Shown: positions 1 through 7,184 of the stretch, one piece after another
How positions within the stretch are numbered: the stretch's first letter is position 1
How the letters are laid out: each line of letters begins with the position of its first letter
From: Bacteroidota bacterium
GTDB lineage: Bacteria; Bacteroidota; Bacteroidia; Bacteroidales; Prolixibacteraceae
Direction: 5' to 3'
NCBI GenBank assembly: GCA_030698405.1
Contig: JAUYMU010000137.1
Location: 30,008 to 94,007, forward strand
DNA: 64,000 nucleotides
The notes under the pieces: generated by a model
Databases searched by the model: none
What the model saw: the letters and a program-made list of their open reading frames with translations, nothing else
What the model was told of the DNA's origin: nothing
Made by a program: the position numbers and the translations under genes

Positions 1-2
1 AT

Positions 3-1694
3 CGTGGAAATGTATTGGGCATTGTGATTGTGGCGAGGGATGTTACCGAACAGAAAAGAATTTCGACCGAATTGACCGAAGCAATTGTTTTTGCCGAGCT
101 GGCTGTAGGAATTGCCGAAGAAGCAAAATCGAAAGCTGAAAAAGCAACAATACTTGCTGAAAATGCAGTAAAAGCGAAACAGCAGTTTTTGTCGAATATG
201 AGCCATGAAATCCGAACTCCGATGAATGCGATCATCGGATTTACAAAGGTGATGTTGAAAACCGAATTGAATGCAAAACAAAAAGAATATTTGCATGCCG
301 TCAAATTGAGTGGCGATGCCTTAATTGTCCTCATTAATGACATTCTTGATTTGGCAAAAGTGGATGCTGGTAAAATGATTTTTGAAAAAACACCCTTTAA
401 ACTGTCCTTATCTATTGCAGCCATGCTGCACCTGTTTGAGACCAAAATCTGGGAAAAGAATTTGTTGCTGGTTAAAGAATACGACAAAAGAATTCCGGAA
501 GTGCTGGTTGGCGACCCGGTACGTTTGCACCAGATTATTCTGAATTTGGTAAGCAATGCTGTAAAATTTACGAACAAAGGAAAAATCACCGTCAGCATTC
601 GTTTGCTGAAAGAAGATGAAGAGAATGTAACCATTGAATTTGCAGTTACCGATACCGGAATTGGAATTCCAAAGGACAAGATAGCCAATATTTTCGAAAA
701 TTTCCAGCAGGCAACAAGCGGCACATCGCGCATATATGGCGGAACCGGCTTGGGTCTTGCAATTGTTAAACAATTGGTAGAATCGCAGGGTGGTAGTATC
801 AAGGTAAATAGCAAAGTGGATGAAGGATCTACTTTCAGCTTGATATTACAATTTCAGAAAACAAAAGAAACGGTTGAAGCAGAACCTGAATTAGCAGAAT
901 TAGACAAAAAAATCAGCAATATAAAAGTATTGGTGGCCGAAGACATTGCCCTCAATCAATTACTCATGAGAACACTATTGGACGATTTTGGGTTTGATTG
1001 TGACATTGCAGCAAACGGAAGAATAGCAGTCGAAAAACTAAAGGCCAATTCGTACGATATTATTCTGATGGACTTGCAGATGCCCGAAATGAACGGGTTT
1101 GAAGCCACCGAATATATTCGGCATGAAATGAAATGTAACATTCCGATCATCGCCCTGACAGCAGATGTTACCACGGTTGATCTGGCAAAATGCAAATACG
1201 TTGGAATTGATGATTACATTCCGAAACCTGTCGATGAAAGATTATTGTACAGTAAAATAATCAATTCAGTCAAAAAAACCGCAACTAAAAAAAGAAAATG
1301 TATAGTTGAAAATATTGTTACTGAAGAAGAACATGAAAAATTTACGGATCTGGAATACTTAAACCAGCGAACAAAGTCAAATCCTAAACTGATGATGGAA
1401 ATGATTTCAGCTTACCTGGAACAAACCCCGCCATTGGTTAGCGCCATGAAACAAAGTTACCATGATAAAGATTGGAATTTACTGTATTCGGCAGTACATA
1501 AAATGATCCCGTCATTTTCAATCATGGGTATCAGCGAAGATTTTGAAACCATGGCAAAAAAAGTTCAGGAATATGCAAGTACACAGAAACAGACAGATGG
1601 AATATCAGATATGGTAGTTCAGCTTGAAAATGTTTGTGAACAGGCCTGTAAAGAATTAGAAATAGAGTTTAATATAATAAAAGATACTAACTAA
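3..1694 (+). CDS. Hybrid sensor histidine kinase, HisKA-HATPase-REC-HPt (5' truncated by window edge)
   Basis: The reading frame is open to the left edge. The first residues match the end of a PAS/PAC domain (G-I-V-I-V-A-R-D-V-T-E-Q-K), so the true start lies upstream. Counting from the TTG at 15: an Ala/Glu-rich linker helix, HisKA with phospho-acceptor His64 in NMSHEIRTPMNA, a HATPase with N box NLVSNAVKFT, DTGIGIP and GTGLGLAI, a REC domain (Asp near 353 in MDLQMPEMNG) and a C-terminal HPt-like domain (His near 495 in AVHKM). This is a complete phosphorelay in one chain, so the last His could pass phosphate to a separate regulator. The next gene, a single-domain regulator, overlaps by one base and is the obvious partner. 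All catalytic motifs look intact. Confidence 0.93.
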   Translation, partial: RGNVLGIVIVARDVTEQKRISTELTEAIVFAELAVGIAEEAKSKAEKATILAENAVKAKQQFLSNMSHEIRTPMNAIIGFTKVMLKTELNAKQKEYLHAVKLSGDALIVLINDILDLAKVDAGKMIFEKTPFKLSLSIAAMLHLFETKIWEKNLLLVKEYDKRIPEVLVGDPVRLHQIILNLVSNAVKFTNKGKITVSIRLLKEDEENVTIEFAVTDTGIGIPKDKIANIFENFQQATSGTSRIYGGTGLGLAIVKQLVESQGGSIKVNSKVDEGSTFSLILQFQKTKETVEAEPELAELDKKISNIKVLVAEDIALNQLLMRTLLDDFGFDCDIAANGRIAVEKLKANSYDIILMDLQMPEMNGFEATEYIRHEMKCNIPIIALTADVTTVDLAKCKYVGIDDYIPKPVDERLLYSKIINSVKKTATKKRKCIVENIVTEEEHEKFTDLEYLNQRTKSNPKLMMEMISAYLEQTPPLVSAMKQSYHDKDWNLLYSAVHKMIPSFSIMGISEDFETMAKKVQEYASTQKQTDGISDMVVQLENVCEQACKELEIEFNIIKDTN

Positions 1695-2125
1695 TGAACA
1701 AACAAAAAATAAAACTTTTTCTGGTAGATGACGATGCTGTGTATTTAAAATCACTGGAAATTGAGTTCATGGAACTTGGCGATTTTAAAATTGAAACATA
1801 TCCTACCGGTGAACTTTGCATTGAAAATCTATCCCACAATCCTGATGTAATTATTCTGGATTATGAGCTCAGCGGCATTGATAAAAAAGCAATGAACGGA
1901 ATAGACGTACTGGATAAAATAAAGGCGTTCAATCCTGAAACTCCGGTAGTGATGCTTTCTTCGCAGGATAAAATAGAGGTGGCAATAAACTGTATGCACC
2001 ACAAAGCTTTCGACTATGTTGTTAAGAGCGAAACAGCTTTCTTACGATTGAAAAAAATTATCCCTGCCATTTTCCGTTACAAAAAAATGGAAAAACAATT
2101 AAGTTGGTACATGGAGCGGATGTAA
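1694..2125 (+). CDS. Single-domain response regulator (twin copy 1)
   Basis: A 143-residue receiver domain with no output domain. Asp12-14 form the acidic pocket, Asp56 (IILDYEL) is the phospho-acceptor, Ser89/Ser90 and Lys111 complete the set. The ATG overlaps the stop of the upstream hybrid kinase (TAATG), so the two are translationally coupled and probably form one phosphorelay. The extra C-terminal helix ends in WYMERM. A second copy at 3449 is about four-fifths identical by eye and shares this tail. It cannot bind DNA itself; it probably acts as a relay or by protein interaction. An intrinsic terminator follows. Confidence 0.93.
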   Translation: MNKQKIKLFLVDDDAVYLKSLEIEFMELGDFKIETYPTGELCIENLSHNPDVIILDYELSGIDKKAMNGIDVLDKIKAFNPETPVVMLSSQDKIEVAINCMHHKAFDYVVKSETAFLRLKKIIPAIFRYKKMEKQLSWYMERM

Positions 2126-2158
2126 GCAATTGACAGTAAACATTTACTGATAAAAAAA

Positions 2159-2201
2159 AGGAGTGTTGTTGGTTTTATTACCGACAACACTCCTTTTTTT
2201 T
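2159..2201 (+). terminator. Intrinsic terminator after response regulator
   Basis: A 14-bp stem (AGGAGTGTTGTTGG pairing with its near-perfect complement, one G-U pair), an 8-base loop and a run of eight T. An A-run precedes the stem, so it could also work in the reverse direction. Confidence 0.85.
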
Positions 2202-2232
2202 GCGCAATTAGCTAAACATAAAAGCCCATAAT

Positions 2233-2297
2233 CAGTGAATTTTGCAAGTATCGAACAGAACTTTGCAACTTTACCGGCAATAAAGGCCTCACCTTTG
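2233..2297 (+). promoter_or_regulatory. AraC-type direct-repeat operator plus promoter, site 1
   Basis: Half-sites at 2237-2248 (GAATttTGCAAG) and 2258-2269 (GAACttTGCAAC) are 21 bp apart. The -7 box CACCTTTG is at 2290-2297. The DUF3494 lipoprotein start lies 36 bases further on. This is the most TGCAA-rich member of the family. Confidence 0.75.
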
Positions 2298-2333
2298 AGT
2301 CGTGGCAATACTGTCACCAACAAAACAAAAAAA

Positions 2334-3164
2334 ATGAACCTTGTAAAACTAATGCCAATCATGGCTATGCTATTGGTTGGATTAATCACCGGTTGTAGTA
2401 AAAGTGCAGATAGCGTTTATGGATTAAACGAAACTTCAGTTTCAAATCAAACTGCCATTTCTTCAGAAAATTCCACCAATCTGAAGTCAGCTGTGATTTT
2501 ACCACAAGAAGGAAATTTAAAAGGTGTAAATCTGGGAGTTTCAGGCGATTTCGTAATTCTATCGAAAACCGGAGTTACCAGTGTGTATAAATCCAGCATT
2601 ACCGGAGATATTGGAACAAGTCCGATTACAGGGGCCGCAATGGTTTTCAGTTGTGGTGAAGTGACAGGAAATGTATATTCAGTTGATGCTGCCGGCCCTG
2701 CATGTAAAATTACCAGCGCCACCAGATTAGGAATTGCAGTTCTTGATATGCAGGCTGCCTACACTGATGCCGCCGGACGTGTTAACCCTGATTTTCTGAA
2801 TTTAGGAGCCGGAAATATTGGTGGCAAAACACTTACTCCTGGTTTGTACAAATGGACAAGCGCACTTGTTATCCCAACGGATATTACTATTTCGGGCAGC
2901 CCGACTGATGTTTGGATTTTCCAGGTTGCCGGAACCCTAATAATGAGTTCAGCTGTAAGAATTACGCTGGCCGGTGGCGCTCAGGCAAAAAATATTTTCT
3001 GGCAGACATCTGGTGCCGTTACTTTAGGAACCACCAGCCACTTTGAAGGTATCATAATAAGCCAGACAGGAATTAATTTGCAGACAGGCGCATCAATAAA
3101 CGGAAGATTGTTGGCGCAAACTGCTGTAACATTACAAATGAATGCTGTTACACAGCCAAAATAA
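2334..3164 (+). CDS. DUF3494 (ice-binding-like) lipoprotein
   Basis: A 276-residue protein beginning MNLVKLMPIMAMLLVGLITG with a lipobox Cys at about residue 21, so it should be a lipid-anchored envelope protein. Residues about 75-275 match the DUF3494 ice-binding-like beta-solenoid family: VWIFQVAGTL, GGAQAKNIFWQ, GAVTLGTTSHFEG and NGRLLAQTAVTLQ are hallmark strings. Known members bind ice, but many bacterial members have no proven activity and may be adhesins. The ATG at 2334 is chosen because an upstream in-frame start at 2235 would run across the operator and -7 box. It sits alone between two near-identical response regulators, with its own operator and a strong terminator. Confidence 0.85.
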   Translation: MNLVKLMPIMAMLLVGLITGCSKSADSVYGLNETSVSNQTAISSENSTNLKSAVILPQEGNLKGVNLGVSGDFVILSKTGVTSVYKSSITGDIGTSPITGAAMVFSCGEVTGNVYSVDAAGPACKITSATRLGIAVLDMQAAYTDAAGRVNPDFLNLGAGNIGGKTLTPGLYKWTSALVIPTDITISGSPTDVWIFQVAGTLIMSSAVRITLAGGAQAKNIFWQTSGAVTLGTTSHFEGIIISQTGINLQTGASINGRLLAQTAVTLQMNAVTQPK

Positions 3165-3180
3165 ATTTCTCTTATCACCA

Positions 3181-3223
3181 AAACACAAAAAGGCGGTTCC
3201 GGTGGGATCGCCTTTTTGTGTTT
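3181..3223 (+). terminator. Intrinsic terminator after DUF3494 gene
   Basis: A perfect 15-bp stem: 3181-3195 (AAACACAAAAAGGCG) pairs with 3209-3223, with a 13-base loop. The A/T-rich outer stem supplies a T-tract on either strand. Confidence 0.88.
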
Positions 3224-3252
3224 AAGTGTAGGAATGACTGGCCGGATTAAAT

Positions 3253-3318
3253 GTGTGAATATTGCAAATAAATAACGAAATTATGTAACGATATCCCATG
3301 CAATGGGTTGCAACTTTA
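3253..3318 (+). promoter_or_regulatory. AraC-type direct-repeat operator plus promoter, site 2
   Basis: Half-sites at 3257-3268 (GAATatTGCAAA) and 3278-3289 (AAATtaTGTAAC), 21 bp apart. The -7 box CAACTTTA is at 3311-3318. It drives the response regulator at 3449 through a leader of about 125 bases, the longest in the set. The leader contains an ATGAAG/CTTCAT hairpin at 3363-3384. Confidence 0.75.
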
Positions 3319-3448
3319 CAGCACAAAATTATATTTCAATAATGCCCGTTTGCAAAGGTTATATGAAGGTGAAAATATCTTCATAAGAAACATGCAACAT
3401 ATAAAACAGACCGTGGAAAATGAATAATCTGATTAAAAGCGCAAATCA

Positions 3449-3880
3449 ATGAACAACGAAAAAATTAAAATATTTCTGGTCGATGATGATGCCCTGTATT
3501 TAAAATTACTTGAAATTGAATTGTTGGAGCATGAGGATTTCGATATTCAAACTTATTCAACAGGTGAACTTTGCCTGGAAAATCTGAAATATAATCCCGA
3601 TGTGATCATTTTGGATTATGAACTTAATGGCATTGATAAAAAAGCTATGAACGGATTAGATATTCTTGATAAAATAAAAGCCTACAATCCTTTAATTCCG
3701 GTGGTAATGCTTTCGTCGCAGGATAAAATAGAGATTGCAATAAATTGTATGCATCACAAAGCTTTCGACTATGTTGTTAAAAGCGAGACTGCTTACCTTC
3801 GGCTGAGAAAAATCATCCCTGCCGTTTTCCGATTCAAAAAAATGGAAAAAGAACTGAACTGGTACATGGAGCGGATGTAA
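3449..3880 (+). CDS. Single-domain response regulator (twin copy 2)
   Basis: A 143-residue receiver, paralogous to the product at 1694, with the same acidic pocket, phospho-acceptor Asp56 in IILDYEL, LSSQDK and VVKSET motifs and the same WYMERM end. It has no output domain. It leads a unit with the CHASE3 kinase that starts 13 bases downstream, and carries an AraC-type operator upstream. Keeping two copies next to different kinases suggests the phosphate input was split between two sensors after duplication. Confidence 0.92.
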   Translation: MNNEKIKIFLVDDDALYLKLLEIELLEHEDFDIQTYSTGELCLENLKYNPDVIILDYELNGIDKKAMNGLDILDKIKAYNPLIPVVMLSSQDKIEIAINCMHHKAFDYVVKSETAYLRLRKIIPAVFRFKKMEKELNWYMERM

Positions 3881-3893
3881 TACAATTTTTAAA

Positions 3894-5519
3894 ATGAAAT
3901 CGAGTATCCGTATGAAACTTATAATACTGGCAGGCATAATTTTGGCCGGCAATGTGTTCATAGGTTTTGCCGTATATATCACCAACCAAAAGCGCATTGA
4001 ATCGCAACAACTGGTAAAAAAATCTGAGAAAATTATTTCCAATTTAGGCAATATACACTTACTTGGCAAAGACATAGAATCAGCTTCGCGGGGCTTTATT
4101 ATTACCAACGACAGTTCATTTCTTAAGCCACTATTTACTGCCGAAAAATTGATCTTTAAAAATATTGGCCAACTCCGGCAACAATTTCAAAACAATGCTA
4201 TCCAGACCCAGCGTGTTGATTCGATTCATTATTATATGGAAAAGCGATTGGCCTTTTCGTTGCATCAGGCCGAATTAAGGAGCAATCAGGGATTAGCGGC
4301 TGCAATAGCTTTTGCTTCAACCAATCAGGGCTTACATTATTCCGACAATTTGCGACAGATTATCACTGCAATTGAGCAACACGAGGACACAAATCTCAAA
4401 CAACTTCAGCAGGCAAACATGTATAGCGTGAAGGCATTCAACTGGATTTCACGAATTATGGTTGTTCTAATTTCCTTAATTACAATTCTATTATTAATTG
4501 TTACAGGCAAAAATTTACAGCAAAATGAAAAGAGAGAAAAAAAAGCTGCAGAATTAGTTGTTGCCAACAAGGAACTTGCATTTCAAAATTCAGAGAAAGA
4601 AAACCGGGCGGCTGAATTGATCGTTGCCAACAAGGAACTTGCATTTCAGAACAAAGAAAAAGAGAACCGGGCAGCAGAATTGATCCTCGCCAACAAAGAA
4701 CTCGTATTTCAAAACGAAGAAAAAGGGAAAAGGGCCGCAGAATTAATCATTGCTGATAAAGAACTTGTTTTTCAGAATGAAGAAAAAGAAAAACAGGAAG
4801 CTGCCAACAAAGAACTCGAAGCGTTCAGCTATTCTGTGTCGCATGATTTACGCGCCCCATTAAGACATATCGGAGGATTTGTTGACCTGCTGATTAAAAA
4901 TAGTTCAAATCAGCTCGACGAAAAAGGCACGAGATATTTGAACATCATTTCGGAATCTTCACATGAAATGGGCAACCTGATAGATGCATTACTGACATTT
5001 TCCAGATTAAGCCGTACCGAACTTAAGAAAACCAATATCAACTCCCAAAACATAGTAAACCAGGTTTTAAAAAGTTTCGACAAAGAATTGGCAGGGCGCG
5101 ATGTTGAAATAATTGTTTCTGAATTGCCGGATACAACTGGTGACGAAACATTGATTCACCAGGTATGGGAAAATTTGATCTCCAACGCTTTGAAATATTC
5201 AAAGAACAAGCAAACAGCAACCATCGATATTGGATATGAATTACTGGACAACAAAACAGTTTTTCACATCAGGGACAACGGTGCAGGATTTGATATGAAG
5301 TATGCTGATAAACTTTTCGGGGTTTTCCAGCGATTGCATAGTGCTTCTGATTTTGAAGGAATCGGAATCGGACTGGCCAATGTAAATAGAATTGTGGTGA
5401 GGCATGGAGGAACTTGCCGGGCAGAAAGTGAAGTTGGAAATGGAGCCACGTTTTTCTTTAGCATTCCGAACGAGGAAGTGTTCAGTCGCAGTGATCAGTC
5501 TCAGAAAAGCTTGCAATAA
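3894..5519 (+). CDS. CHASE3 membrane sensor histidine kinase with 20-residue signalling-helix repeats
   Basis: A 541-residue inner-membrane kinase. The first membrane helix spans about 9-29, an extracytoplasmic CHASE3-like four-helix sensor about 30-180, and the second membrane helix about 188-208. Four copies of a 20-residue repeat (pattern NKELxFQNxEKExRAAELI) follow at about 215-300. HisKA has His near 317 (SVSHDLRAPLRH, the phytochrome-like subtype). The ATPase domain has NLISNALKYS, DNGAGFD and GIGIGLAN. There is no receiver. The Rcp1-like regulator at 5597 and the upstream single-domain regulator are likely phosphate acceptors. The stimulus is unknown. Confidence 0.9.
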   Translation: MKSSIRMKLIILAGIILAGNVFIGFAVYITNQKRIESQQLVKKSEKIISNLGNIHLLGKDIESASRGFIITNDSSFLKPLFTAEKLIFKNIGQLRQQFQNNAIQTQRVDSIHYYMEKRLAFSLHQAELRSNQGLAAAIAFASTNQGLHYSDNLRQIITAIEQHEDTNLKQLQQANMYSVKAFNWISRIMVVLISLITILLLIVTGKNLQQNEKREKKAAELVVANKELAFQNSEKENRAAELIVANKELAFQNKEKENRAAELILANKELVFQNEEKGKRAAELIIADKELVFQNEEKEKQEAANKELEAFSYSVSHDLRAPLRHIGGFVDLLIKNSSNQLDEKGTRYLNIISESSHEMGNLIDALLTFSRLSRTELKKTNINSQNIVNQVLKSFDKELAGRDVEIIVSELPDTTGDETLIHQVWENLISNALKYSKNKQTATIDIGYELLDNKTVFHIRDNGAGFDMKYADKLFGVFQRLHSASDFEGIGIGLANVNRIVVRHGGTCRAESEVGNGATFFFSIPNEEVFSRSDQSQKSLQ

Positions 5520-5596
5520 ACAATTTCACAGCTCCAGAGGAGCGGAATATTTGTAGCATAAAAGAATCAAAGAAAAAACAATAAACCACCCAAATT

Positions 5597-6043
5597 ATGA
5601 AAGCAGAAGTTAGAAAAATCCTAATTGTTGATGACAGCCATAAAGATGTTGAACTTGCCATTGCGGCCCTTGCCGAAAATAATCTTGCCAACGAAGTTGT
5701 TGTTGCCGAAGATGGAGTTGAAGCATTGGATTTTTTGTATAAACGCGGTAAATTCAGCAATGATCATGGCGATCCTGCCGTTATTTTACTGGATATTAAA
5801 ATGCCGAGAATGAATGGGATTGAAGTACTCAAACACATCCGTTCCGTTGAAAAATTTAAATTAATTCCGGTAATAATGGTTACCTCATCGGGCGAAGAAA
5901 AAGATCTGGTGGAGAGCTACAAACTTGGGGCTAATTCGTATGTGGTGAAACCCATTGATGTGGCCCAGTTTCTTGATGCCATTAAAGTTTTGGGACAATA
6001 CTGGGCAATTATCAACCAACCGCCACCAGTGAATTTTAAGTGA
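5597..6043 (+). CDS. Rcp1-like single-domain response regulator
   Basis: A 148-residue receiver of the cyanobacterial Rcp1 / phytochrome-partner type, with LIVDDSHKDVEL, a long insert LYKRGKFSND before strand 3, phospho-acceptor Asp66 (ILLDIKMPRMNG), VTSSGEEKD and VKPID. Regulators of this type usually pair with kinases whose H box is SHDLRAPLR, which is what the upstream CHASE3 kinase has. There is no DNA-binding domain. A plain -7 box AATATTTG near 5546-5553 is a plausible own promoter; no AraC-type operator is seen here. Confidence 0.92.
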   Translation: MKAEVRKILIVDDSHKDVELAIAALAENNLANEVVVAEDGVEALDFLYKRGKFSNDHGDPAVILLDIKMPRMNGIEVLKHIRSVEKFKLIPVIMVTSSGEEKDLVESYKLGANSYVVKPIDVAQFLDAIKVLGQYWAIINQPPPVNFK

Positions 6044-6077
6044 TTTAAAATCAGAAACCATTTTGAACTCTAATTTC

Positions 6078-7184
6078 ATGAACAGAAAGATAAAAATACT
6101 GCACCTTGAAGACTCTTTCAAAGATTCTGAATTAATTAAATCATTGATTGAAAGTGGTGAAATCGACCATGATTATTTTGTGGCCGAAAACGAAAAAGAA
6201 TACACCAATATTCTTGAAACCGAAAACATCGATATCATTTTATCTGATTACAGCCTGCCCGATTTTAATGGCAACGAAGCATTAAGAATTGCAAAGGAAC
6301 AATATCCCAATATCCCATTCCTGTTCGTATCAGGAGCAATGGGTGAAAACAGGGCTATTGACGCAATGTTAAACGGAGCCACGGATTACGTGCTCAAAAA
6401 CAAACTTGAGCGTCTGGTTCCGGCGATTAAAAGGGCTCTGAACGAACAGAAACTTACCACTGAACGTCAACAAGCCGGGGAGGAGCTAAAAAGCGCCAAC
6501 AGAGAACTTGTTTTTCAGATAGAAGAAAAAGAAATACGACAGGCTGAATTATTGGTTTTGAACGAGATGCTGATCTGTCAGTATAAAGAGAAGGAAAAAC
6601 TTGCAATAGAGTTAATAGCGGCCAAGGAGAAAGCAGAAGAAAGCGACCGGTTAAAATCCTCTTTTCTGGCCAATATGAGCCATGAGATCAGAACACCATT
6701 GAACGGAATCCTGGGTTTCACTGAACTGCTGAAAGAACCTGATCTTTCATGTAAACAACAAGCGTATTACATCAGCATCATTGAGAAAAGCGGCGCACGT
6801 CTGCTCAATATCATCAACGATATCATGTGCATTTCAAAAATCAATTCGGGGCAAATGGGGGTTTCAATTTCTGAAATAAACGTAAATGAGCAAATGAATG
6901 AAATATTTTCTTTCTTCAAGCCGGAGGCTGAACAAAAAGGCATTAAGATATCCTGTAAAAACAGCATGAGGTTAAACGAAACTTTCATAAAAACTGATAA
7001 AGATAAATTACTGGCCATTCTTTCCAATTTGGTTAACAATGCCATTAAATTCACCAACAAGGGTTCTTTTGGGAAAGGATCGGCCATTTATTTTACCCTG
7101 CCATCGATGAACCTGAAGGAAGTAAAAACAGACAACAAAAATATTATCTGGAACGAAACAATAATAAGGGAAATGAATCTATGA
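6078..7184 (+). CDS. REC-HisKA protein with internally deleted ATPase domain
   Basis: A 368-residue protein. Residues 1-125 are a receiver (Asp57 in ILSDYSLPDF), followed by a coiled helix with two degenerate 20-residue repeats, then HisKA with His near 202 (NMSHEIRTPLNG) and the first half of a HATPase up to NLVNNAIKFTNKGS. There the sequence jumps to FGKGSAIYFTLPS, the very end of such a domain. The D box (DTGIGI) and the G box (GxGLGL) are missing, so it should not bind ATP productively. It may survive as a phosphate sink, scaffold or dominant-negative partner, or may be decaying. The ATG at 6078 is chosen because it aligns with the start of the paralogue at 7181, which overlaps the end by 4 bases. 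Confidence 0.85.
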   Translation: MNRKIKILHLEDSFKDSELIKSLIESGEIDHDYFVAENEKEYTNILETENIDIILSDYSLPDFNGNEALRIAKEQYPNIPFLFVSGAMGENRAIDAMLNGATDYVLKNKLERLVPAIKRALNEQKLTTERQQAGEELKSANRELVFQIEEKEIRQAELLVLNEMLICQYKEKEKLAIELIAAKEKAEESDRLKSSFLANMSHEIRTPLNGILGFTELLKEPDLSCKQQAYYISIIEKSGARLLNIINDIMCISKINSGQMGVSISEINVNEQMNEIFSFFKPEAEQKGIKISCKNSMRLNETFIKTDKDKLLAILSNLVNNAIKFTNKGSFGKGSAIYFTLPSMNLKEVKTDNKNIIWNETIIREMNL

